The notes under the pieces are model-generated. The model was not told the origin of the DNA and ran no database searches. It saw only the letters and a list, made by a program, of their open reading frames with translations. Shown here one piece after another: positions 50,410 to 60,415 of a DNA stretch of 64,000 nucleotides. The position numbers and the translations under genes were made by a program. Where the stretch lies: NCBI GenBank assembly GCA_032358165.1, contig JAALGY010000019.1, positions 1,612,001 to 1,676,000 on the forward strand. Direction: 5' to 3'. The DNA is from Diplosphaera chodatii. Its lineage: Eukaryota > Chlorophyta > Trebouxiophyceae > Prasiolales > Stichococcaceae. Every line of letters begins with the position of its first letter. Position 1 is the stretch's first letter.

Positions 50410-51126
50410 TCACAGGCTGCACAGCGTGATGCCGGCGGCGACGCACACCACTCCTGGGATCGTGAGCCTGCGCCGAAGCATTGACATCACGTTGCCCATC
50501 CACGGCGGCGCTGTGGCAGTCATGCTGACGGCCAGGTTGGTGCGCGTCGCTGGTTTGTCGTGGTGATTACCTGAGGTCCACGTGGTCTCCCAGCAGCCAG
50601 TCGCCCACTGCGGCCGTCAGCAGGCTGGCACCGTTTGCCACCGGCACAGCCAACGTCAAGGGGGCGAAGCCCAGCAGGATCGCGAATGCAATGCTGCCAG
50701 CAGCGCCGACTACCTACGTAAATGAGTCGAACGTGTTGACGGATGACAGGGAGGTCAGTTCCAAGCCATATACTCTTACCCGCTGAATCTGAATCTGAAT
50801 CTGAACCGCTGTTCTCAGGTGGTCCTCTGCAGTCAGCCAGCAGTGCACGCGCTGCAGATAATTCCTTGGCAGTGGCAGTCTGCATCTTGATCTCATATTT
50901 CATTCGGCATGATGCTGCTGATTCGGACTCACACCTGAGGAAGGATCAGCAGTGGAGTGCGCAGCACATGGTTGACTGTGCGCAGCCAGCCGCGCCCACT
51001 GATCACACCATCACCCAGCTGCTGCCTGCGCTTCAGCTGCAGCGCACCCTGGCGAGTGAGGGGGTTGCTGATGCCCCACAGCAGGCCCACAGCAATTGCC
51101 GCCAAGAGCTGCTGCCACAGCTGCAT
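50410..51126 (-). CDS. TMEM234: TMEM234-family small membrane protein (DMT-like)
   Basis: Exons (minus): 51126-50935, 50713-50571, 50467-50410; phases agree, 130 aa. TMEM234 proteins are short multi-helix membrane proteins related to the drug/metabolite transporter fold; their substrate is unknown. Helix 1 (LAAIAVGLLWGISNPLTRQG) carries the family WG-x-x-x-P-L signature. A second segment, GSIAFAILLGFAPLTLAVPV followed by ANGASLLTAA, matches the family LTLAVP-x-x-N box. The last short exon encodes the final helix (IPGVVCVAAGITLCSL). About four membrane helices fit the usual family length. It precedes TTI1 by 37 nt on the same strand. The second intron carries the hexanucleotide repeat of 50783-50800 on one side. 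Confidence 0.85.
50783..50800. repeat. (CTGAAT)3 microsatellite
   Basis: Three perfect CTGAAT units followed by a one-base variant lie within the first intron of the TMEM234-like gene (between 50934 and 50714). Confidence 0.85.
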
Positions 51127-52027
51127 GCATGCACATGCACTGGCGCCCTTCTATAATTTATGTGATGACCTCTGCGACCATACTGACATAGGAACATGAA
51201 GCTAGCAGCACAAGCAACAGCATGACCGGAAAACCGCAGGCACTGTCTGTTCAGTTCATTGAGTTGCATCATTGCAGCGGGTGTCGGAGATCTGAGATCC
51301 CGTGTTCTCGCCGCACGCAGGCAACCAGCAAGACCACACTGCTTTGCGGTCAGAATTCAGCATTCGCATGCAAAGCATCCTTGCATCGCAGCCTTGACGA
51401 CAGCTTGGCACAGCTTGAAACTCTTGACTGATCTTCAAAAGGCAAACAGTAGAGGTTGCTGACGATCATCACATTGCAAGACGGTAGTCGCGAATGCAAC
51501 ATCCATCAGCACTCTATACCGCTTGGTGCAGCTGGAGCTTTCCCAGCATTGCAAGCGCCGCGTCGCTAACAGTGCTTCAGGAGCACCAGCATGAGCAGGG
51601 TGACAACCTACCGATGCGAACCAAGCACTAAAAGCCTCGTGGCAAACCCGTGAGGCAGGTTTTGGTTAGGCTGCAAGCAATTCGCCCAGCCTGACATCAC
51701 AGTCATTCGGGACCATCGCTGTGCTGACGCCAGCACGCCGAGCACCGCCATCACCGTGCCGGCAGAAGGCGACTCAGCTGTCAACAATATGCTACGGGTG
51801 CTGTTGTGCTGAGTATCGAGAGCACAAGATCGACACTGGCGCGCCACTTCAATGCCGTACACCCGACCAGCCAGCGCCCTGCAGTCCGGGTGCGCAGTGA
51901 TCAAGGATGGACGATCTGCATCTTCGAAGCCCACACCACACACCTCCTGCAGCATGTGCTCAAGCCGCACACTAAGCAGCTGCGTGAAGACACATCACTG
52001 ACCGGGCGGCACTGAGATGGTGCTTGC
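51127..52027. promoter_or_regulatory. Divergent intergenic region, TMEM234 / GT29-like
   Basis: About 900 bp upstream of two divergent genes. A minus-strand ORF at 51970-51608 with a smooth composition (opening RLEHMLQEVCGVGFEDADRP) could be an exon of an unrecognised gene, but no splice partners or family were found. Otherwise nothing is supported. Confidence 0.4.
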
Positions 52028-54042
52028 ATGGTGCGCAGGTTTGTACGGCCACAGAGTAGTGGCAGCTCTCAGGCGCAGTCACAGCGGCAGGCGGCAGCTG
52101 CTGCCGCCCGCAGCCGCACTGCAGCATGCCTGATCGTTCCAGCAGTGGCACTGCTCCTGTACCTGGCAGCATTCGGGTTGCCTGGGCGCCCCAGGAGCTC
52201 CATCAGCAGTGTGGCTGTGAGCTGTGGACCGTGTCATACCTGATATATCACACGATGCAGATTGTCTCCAGGATAACGGCTTGCAGCGTGGCCGAAAGCA
52301 CCCTGACCATAGCAGACACGAGCATCTGCTTGGGTGATCCCACCACTACCTCACATGTGCAGGTCCTGGATGGTCTTGCAGCAGCAGGCACCGCCAGCGC
52401 TGCCGCAGGCCCAGCAGTCTCAGAACAGCAAATCAGGGCGGACGCCACCAGCAAAGCAGCTGAGCTGGTGCAGCAGCCAGGCGCAAAAGCGCTGTGGTCA
52501 GCATCGAACGTCCCAGATTTGAAGGGCCGAAAACACAACCTGCTGCGCGGTGAAGTAAAGGCTCTGTGTGCAGCAGTTGCGCCGCCAGGGAAGCAAACTG
52601 TGTCATTGGTCGGCAACGGGCCACTGACTGACGAATCACGAAAGGGCATCGCAGCTACGGATGCCATCATCCGGTTCAACGACATGAACAACAGGTGCGA
52701 GTCCCAGACTTACGGGTGCATTTATGGCATTGTGGTACAGATGTGCATCCAATCCAGGCTTTGAGCATGAGCAGTCAAGCAGAGGAGATGGGCGGATATG
52801 CGCGATGGAGACGTTGAAAGCTGATGATTTGCAGGCTGCCAGATGAGCGCTTGGATGTGTGGATGTCACGGCACAACTATCGGCAGGTGAACAAGCTGAC
52901 ATGCTGGTCACGTTGTCAGCACCTTATGCAGCACCTGCATAGTGTGGTGCTTGGTAGAGGGATCAGTCAACTGTGCCTACTCCCAATCCGCACAGTTCCA
53001 TGCTGACCAGCGCCAATGATTTGCAGCCGGCAGCGTTTTGGGGCTTCTGGCAGCTTCAAAACGGGAGCTCTGCTCAACCGCTCATAGATCAGGTGTGTGT
53101 GTGAGGTACAGAGGTTGCAATGATAGCATGAACCCAACTGCAGCTGTCCACCAGACCCTGGTCATTTCTTGGTGCATCATGTCACAACATGACCCACTGA
53201 ATTTGGATGTTGGCCAGGCGCATGCCGTGCTGCTGCTTGGTGGCAATGCGACTTCAGCACAGCCCCTGCTGGCTACATATCCCACCCTTGAGCCGAAATT
53301 GTTTCAGGTGATGAGCTTCCCCGCATCTGCCCTGCGGTTGCACGTGGATGTCGAGCAATGCCTGTGTGTTACGTCTCAATTCTGCTGTTGTTCGAGTGCA
53401 AGACGACAAACATTTCGTGTTGTTGCAGGCAGACACAGCAAGGTACCAGCAGCTCTATCAGCATTTCTTCAGCAGCGTGCGGCTGACAGGTTCATACAAG
53501 CCCGACCCATCTACGGGGCTTCTAGGTAGTCTGCGGCAGTATCATACTGCTGTCACATCCCCACTACGGCCGACCACGTGTCACCTGCTATTTTGTTGTG
53601 TTTGAATGCATGTGCATACCGCAGCGTGATGGGACTGACTGCGTCTACACTGCAATGCTGCAGGGCTGCTGCAGGTGCTGGCATGCATGAATGCAGCTGG
53701 CAAGGCCGCGCCGCGCCTGCATGTGTACGGCTTCAACTGGAGCGGCAAGTCTTGGGTGGAGCACCAGGTACGAATCTGCCTGGCACGTCCATGCAGCACT
53801 ATCCTTGCAGGTATGTGCCTTGGGTGTGGTCCATCCAACGCTGGCAGTTGGTGGCAATGACCGGATCTAGCGTACAACATTTTGTGCAGATGAATGCGGA
53901 GGAGGCAATAATGCGGAAGCTGGCGGCGCCTTTCGGCGTGGAGTTTCATGCGGCGGCGTGCGATGGGCTGCGATCCTGCGACCCTGCATGCGATGCTGCT
54001 GACTACCAGGCGGCCGATCCGCAAGCGTGCATGAAACGGTGA
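52028..54042 (+). CDS. GT29 sialyltransferase-like Golgi protein
   Basis: Exons: 52028-52216, 52363-52694, 52835-52886, 53027-53092, 53218-53307, 53429-53525, 53664-53767, 53890-54042; phases agree, 360 aa. A basic start and one membrane anchor (ACLIVPAVALLLYLAAFGLP) make it a type II membrane protein of the Golgi. Sialylmotif L is clear (VSLVGNGPLTDESR, then DAIIRFNDMNNR). Motif S is weaker (AHAVLLLGG, then PSTGLLG). Motif III is HVYGFNWS, and motif VS is met by H-x4-E across the last intron (HQMNAE). The protein is therefore of glycosyltransferase family 29. Plants and algae have GT29 members although sialic acid synthesis is generally thought absent, so donor and acceptor are unknown; Kdo- or Dha-like sugars are one suggestion. 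A TGTAA motif at 54223 follows the stop. Confidence 0.88.
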
Positions 54043-54568
54043 GGAGTGTGACATCAAGCCATCTCAAGAGGTTTCAGAAGAGGTCAGGCCGCTGCTTAAT
54101 CGTGATACTCATGTCATCATGCATGCAAATGGCAGTCACATTGATAGCTGCTGTCCTTGCTGCAGAGGAGCCACTTCGAAGGAAAAGGAGAAGCATGAGC
54201 CAGCTGCCGATGCCGCAGAGCATGTAACAGAAACTGTACAAGAGACTGTGGACATGATGCCGCCGTGAAACTGTTCAAAAAGTATTGAATGACAGATGCG
54301 CGCGCACAGTGAGTAGATCCTACCCTGACAGAAGTCCGCACAGTGAGCAGCCAGCGTGCTGCACGTGAGTCGCTTGACCTTGATTTACAGGATTTATTGC
54401 AACAACCCGTGATGGATGAGTCACATTATTATTAGACGCACGATATCGTGAGGTGAAGCGTGAAGCTGCCAAAGCCCTATGTGTCACTGGGCTGCCTGCT
54501 GTGCTGTGCGCAGCACAGCAGGCCACAGCACGATCAGCGAGCCGCTGGTGCGCACACACATGGGGCGA
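54043..54568. other. Intergenic region after GT29-like gene
   Basis: About 525 bp holding the 3' UTR of the GT29-like gene, with TGTAA at 54223-54227 as probable poly(A) signal, and the upstream region of the next gene. No other feature is seen. Confidence 0.5.
54223..54227 (+). terminator. TGTAA poly(A) signal
   Basis: TGTAA, the characteristic polyadenylation signal of chlorophyte nuclear genes, lies about 180 nt after the GT29-like stop codon on the coding strand. Confidence 0.55.
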
Positions 54569-57500
54569 CCCGGACTGGGAGCCCAGGTAGCACGGCGATC
54601 AGGGGACAGCCCGGTGCGACGACCGGCGCCAGCGCCGTCTCCTGTGGCCTCGCCTGACAAACGGACAAGTTTGGCCACTGCGGCGCCCGAAGAGCACCAC
54701 GACCCGCAGCAAACGCAGCCTGCGAGGGAGTCTTCCGATCCAGATTCTGGCGAACAGCCCGCGTCGCAGACGTATGGCGATCCGGACGCCAAGGGCCTCT
54801 CACAGCTGAGCGATCTGGCAGACTTGGGCTCGGAGCCAGGCCCCGGCGCCTCCCAGTACAAGCCTATCACTTCGGTGCAGATGGCCATAAACAGCCAGAG
54901 CCAGGTGCTTCCGGAATGCTTGCAGACTCCTGCCCTTCTGTTCTATGGTGCCAATCTGGCATTTCAGCTTTGTGTGCAGTAGCCCACTCCACAGTGCTCA
55001 TTGATTGCCGTGCCGACTTTTTTGTACACTGGACGATAGGCCAGTGACAGCCATCGAGTGTTGCCAGTTTGCCAACCGCACCATGAAGGCCATGAGCGGC
55101 AGAGTGCCAAGGTGCAAGCGCATCCCGGCATGCAGGAGGACGTGGAGATCTGCAACCCCCTGCCCAGCCAGCCCGACATTCCGGTGCCGGACGGACCGGA
55201 CGGGCCGCCGCCCACGTCGGAGCCGGCCCCCGAGCTTGCGCCCGCGCCCGGCCAGCACCTGGTGCCGCTGCACGCTGCGCATGACCTGCACGCTGCCCAT
55301 GCTGGGGTCCAAGACATTCCAGACTGTGACTACGATAGCAGTCCGAAAATCCAGTATCACGTACTGCTCCGTGGATGGAGGAGGTTGCTTCCTGCCCAGA
55401 AGGGCTGACGGCGCCATTGGCGCATCTCGGAAGTTTGCTCAACGCCCATGAGTATTGGTCATCACTGCTGCAGGCGGTGCCTCGCCTCCCGCACCCAGCA
55501 GACGACGAGAACGGCTTGCGTGTGAAGCAGCTGATCGACTCGATCAGGAATCCTTCCGCGCAGGCCATGGTCCCGCAGTACACCTATGTGGTGCGACAGC
55601 TCGCTGCTTTCATCTGTCGCATTAGCGTCTATGTCAGTTTCAGCCCTCGTGTCCTGCGGGCTGCCTTCTGCTGTCGTGAAGTTCATACGCTACACCCCCG
55701 GCCCAGGTACTGAGCCCTCACTCTGCCACATGCTGCAGGGTGCGCCGCGCGCAGGCAGCAACGGCAGCAGCGGCCTTGATGAGGAGGTGGTCCACCCCAA
55801 GAGCAAGGCGACCCGGCGCGGCCCGATGGACGAGATGCGCCAGCTGGTGAGGCCCCGCACGCTGCCAGGCGGTGTGACCCGGGCCAGCTGATGGTTCCGA
55901 CTGCCGCCACATCGCATTTCGCATGCCTCACCTGTGCCCAGATCACCCCAGGCTGGCGTGCACTTCCTTCTGCCTCACACAGCTGCAGCGGGAATGTCCC
56001 TTCTGTGGCATTCAAGTGTCGAGCCTTTCCCGCCCCGATGCGGCTCACAAACTCTGCAACGTTGCAGGTGCGCATCCTGGTCAAGGTCATCCCGCAGAGC
56101 ATGAACCTGGTGTCAGCAGGACCCGAGGGTGGTGGCAACAACCGCATCTCGGAGGAGCAGATCAAGTGTGCTTTCCACGACACACTGGATGTTATTTGGA
56201 GGATTCTCCACGTTGCCAGCTGTAGGTGTTACGCAGGGCAGAGGTTGGCCCGCTTGAAAATGGCCTGTTTCCATGCAGGTCGTATCTGGCCAACACGCTG
56301 GGTGATGCACCCTACCCACAGTGGGGCGTCCCTCAGGGCTGGGGTAACTACCTTGCAGGTATGGTACGCCGCCTGCTTTCAACTGGTACCATGCGACATG
56401 TCACCCGTCGCAAGACGAAGACCAGTGTCACATCCTGCAATGCGGCCCTGACATGCGTGTGTCGTCTGCAGACCTGCTGAGCTGGGCATCGGGGCGGCAC
56501 ATCACCAAGGCAGATGCGATGCGGTGCGCGCGGCGGGAGCCCGGCCGCTCCTGGCAGGCCATCCCCACCGAGCTCAGTCGCCTGGGTGCGGCAGTCCGTG
56601 CCTGCCAACGTGCATGCACCTGCTGGATGGTTTTGACGTCTACTTTGCCCCTCTGGCAGCAACGGGCATCCTTTGAGCAGTACACCACATCGGTTTCGGT
56701 TGTGCCAACGCGGTGCAGGTGTCTTCCCTGAGCAGTGGCAGCTGCCGCTGAACGCTGCGCAGCTGCGGGGCCTGGGCGGCGGCGGCGGCGGCGGAGAGGG
56801 CGCCGCTGCCGTCAGCAAGCTGCTCGCAGGCGACGGCGGCCTCGGCGCGGGGTCAGGCGCCAAGCGCCACTCCGATGCCAGCGGGCTGACGCCCCCTGTG
56901 CGCATCGTTGAAATGCGCTGGCCATCCTAGGGCTGGTGTTTGCGCAACGCAGAGCATTGCCTGCCTGTTGCACCTCACCTCTCCCATCACATTGAACCTG
57001 CTTTCCGCTGCAAGACCGCCTCGACCTTGCATCACCATTGCTCGTTGTCCGGCGCCAGTGCTTGGACGCTCTAACCCAGGGACAATCAAGCAGTGGGTCA
57101 CACCTGCTGATAAGACGGTCCCAGATCCCTGGGTGAGTGGTTGTGCCTTTCGGTGCGCAGGCGAAGCGGCGAGCGGCAGCGCCAGCAGAGGCCAAGCCGG
57201 CGTCGTGGCTCGCGTCGGCTCGCACCTTGGCGGAGGGCCAACCCGCGCTGGAGCTGTGGCAGCACATCGCCGAAATGATCCGGCTGGCCAAGCGCCATGC
57301 AGGCGCGCTGCTGCCTTCGATGCAGATCGATGCAGCTTTTGCAGCACATGCGCATCCTGCTGCGCAGTGGGCAAGCTCCAACAGAGCCCCTGCGGTCCAG
57401 ATGTGGAAGTCAAGCATTTGCTGGCTGGCAACAGGAGGGGTGTGAGACGCTCGTGCTGTGGGCTGCAATTGAATAGAAAGCTGAAGATGCGAAGTTACAT

Positions 57501-59374
57501 CGCGATCCGTGATGAACCTCATGTGAAGTTCCCTGCGATGGCTTCTCTCTGCAGGCACAACACCCGTGAGTGACCTGCCGGCGCTGGGGGCTGTGCAGCT
57601 GGATGTTCGGATGATGATCAGTGAGGTCGCCGCTGTTGAGGGCGTGACCTTGCCATCCTCTGAGCTGCCAATCGCGGGTCTGGAGGTGGGCTCTCATCAG
57701 TCCCACGCGCCCTTGACCATACGGTCGCTCATTTTGCAGCCATCGTACTGCAATGTACAAATTGAGGGTTGGTGCTGAGTTGCACCTGTGATGCGTGCCC
57801 CAGGCGGGACCCTCGGTATCTCTGCCCGGCGTGGTGAATGGCCCGAGCATCTCTCTGCCGTTCGGTCTCACGCAGGAGCACATCAACTTCTACGCTCTGC
57901 AGGTGTGCCAATTGTGCTGCACACATCAAGGTGCCATTACCATGAGGTCCATGCCTCTGACACCATGAGATCAGGCAGGATGTCATCGTCTGGCATGCTG
58001 AATGCCGCCATCACTGGTGGCTGTAAAGCCCAAATGCCCGCATTTCTTGCAGACCGGCAAGGAGATGCGGCTGCACGTGGAGAAGGATGGCAAGCAGTAC
58101 GCGATGATGCCACCTGAGGAGGCCATTGCCGCCGCTCAGGTGACGCCCCACCACATGCATGCCCAAAGGCTGGCTCACGGTCTTGGCTGGGAGAGAACAT
58201 GGTGAAGATCGGGTTCTTGCTTCAGCGCTAGCCGGGTGTGTGAGCGCAGCAAGATTTGAGTGCACCTGTCATCGTGGCTGCAGCTGTTCAACGAGTACGG
58301 CGCCAAGCACGCAGCCGCTGTGGCGGCACAGCAGTCCCAGCCGACGCAGAATGCGTCGCTCAACCTGATGCAGGTGCTTGACCTGATGGACTCGTCGTAC
58401 TTGCCGTCGACTTTTTAGTTCCGAATTACCGATATAACTCGGTGTCAAGCTCTGTCCGTGAAAAGTGCGTCCAAACATGGGTTCGTTTGGCACAGAACAC
58501 GAGTCTGAATGGCAGCTTGGGCCCTGTGCCGGCCGCATTTGGCACGGAGTCGCAGAGCCTCATCAGCCCGCATGCGCACCTTGAAACGCAGGTGCATCTT
58601 GCTTGGACACAATGATGCTGCACACCGCCTGTACCATGCAAACCCTCCTCATGCGCCGCCATCCTTGCTGCACATCGCATCCATGCGCATGCACCACGCT
58701 CCACAAGCGTTGTGTCCCCCCATGCAAAAGCACTGTGGTGTGTTGCGGTGCACAGGCGTCGCAGGGTGGGTTCCAGGATGCGCGGGCGGCCCTCGGCGGC
58801 CTGCGGCCCGACTCACCCGACAAGCAGGACTCCAAGCGGCTCAGCTTCCACAACCACCCAGGTGCACACCCAGACCCTAAGCTGCAAACCTCTCCCTGCT
58901 CCCCAGAAGTATGCGTCTATGCCCTGCAGACCTTCATCTCTTGCAAACCTGGGTTTTCATCACGCCGACCGTGCTCTCCCTGCTGGTCCAGACCTGCGGG
59001 TGGGCGGTGAGATGGTGCCGACCGCAGCGCTCGACCCTGCCAGCCAGGCGGTGTCCACGGAGTCGGACGTGCTCGTGCACCTGTGAGCTGGCTGTCCCAC
59101 TGCCTAGTGCTCTTCAGCACACCAGTCCCTGATATGCTGTGAACTCACACATGTGGCTGTTGCCGGTACACGCGACATGCTGACAAGCTGCATTTGGCAA
59201 TCACCAAACGACCGTGCGACCTGATGCCTGACGTGCGTGGCCCCATGTATGTGCAGGAAGCCGCATGCCAAGTTAAACGGAGCTCGTCTGGCGGACGCCC
59301 CGGCGTCCAATGGCGCGCCGTCCTCGCTGCATTTGTCGCAGATCGGCTCCCAGGTGCTTCAGCAAGGCCACTGA
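54569..59374 (+). CDS. Multi-exon protein of unknown family
   Basis: I do not recognise this protein. Exons: 54569-54904, 55103-55360, 55474-55587, 55739-55846, 56068-56165, 56279-56358, 56472-56585, 56719-56897, 57161-about 57366. Then exons with cores near 57590-57690, 57804-57902, 58053-58140, 58282-58371, 58502-58591, 58757-58860, 59000-59084 and 59261-59374; the join near 57366-57560 is unsettled. The N-terminal third is acidic, Pro/Ser-rich and disordered. A central block of roughly 110 residues looks folded: VRILVKVIPQSMNLV, SEEQIKSYLANTLGDAPYPQ, WGVPQGWGNYLADLLSWASG, REPGRSWQAIPTEL. A helical stretch follows (LELWQHIAEMIRLAKRHAGA), then a long low-complexity C-terminus ending QVLQQGH. 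The pattern suggests a nuclear regulatory protein, but that is inference only; start and several exons are provisional. Confidence 0.55.
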
Positions 59375-60415
59375 GGCAAACATCCTCTTAGTACACTCAC
59401 ATGAGGCCCTCCGCATCAGTTGCCACAGCCAACTGCTATGTGCTTTACAATCGTGTGCATATTCTCGAAGCCCAGCGAAAGGCAGCTGGTTTTGATGTAG
59501 ATGGCATATGCTGCAGGGCAGCGCTGGCAACCCGCAGCCACCTCGCCAAACAGCAGCTGCCACTGGTGCAAGCAGACTCAGTGTCCCCATCAGCGGCTGA
59601 GGTGCTCACGCCCGACGCAGCACAGCATGCGCGCAGGGCTGACCGCTGTGCGGTTTGGGCGATGTATGTGTGTTCTGAGTGTCCTGTTCGCCGCCCATCG
59701 TGGGCTGTGCAGCTCGCTGCGGATCAAGTGCTGTGGCGCCAGTGGCCACAAGGCTCGCTCAGGTTCAGGTGAACAGCGGTGGCGGCTGAGGTATGCAGGG
59801 GCTGCTGCCGCCAGGGGTCCAGGAAGGCACCCCTTCTGTGTTTTGGAGGCCACTAAATGTTTGGGTCTGATTTGAGCTGGTGAAGTACGACGATAGGATG
59901 CTGTGAGGTAGACACTCGGATCGTGAAGGGACAGGCTTCGGTGGTGCTCCGTACCATACAGCTGTGGGTTGCATTTGGCAACGCCGTCAGATGCCGTCAA
60001 TGTTGTTTTGGGCCAAGGCTGTTTCTTGTGGCTGTGCCTGCCGCTACTGTACCATCTGGAATCCCGAAGTCAACTGGGAGGTACAGCATGAGGCCCTTCT
60101 TGGGGCTCTAGTCCTTGTATATATGTGGCGAACCTCAGGTCGAGCCCACACCGATGCTCCTATTAGCGGGAGCCGCAGGCATTGCCCCAGGGCCGCTGTT
60201 TCTTCTGCCGGGAAGTGGCCCAGCTTCCCGGCAAGGGCGAAATATTGATTGGCTCAAGATCCTCTGTGCTTAGGTAGCCGGAGACCTCTGGCGCGCGCCA
60301 CAGATCACGGCCAACAAAGCCCAGCGTGCTGCACAGCTGCCTGACAGAAAGAAGTGTACCGATCGGCGTTACCTTCAGCACCCACCCACGGCTAGGAGTG
60401 TGCTTGATTGCAGTC
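59375..60415. other. Intergenic region before CAS
   Basis: About 1 kb without a supported gene. ORFs on both strands (plus 59401-59772, minus 59590-60000) have compositions expected by chance in GC-rich DNA. The 5' UTR and promoter of CAS should be at the right end. Confidence 0.45.
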
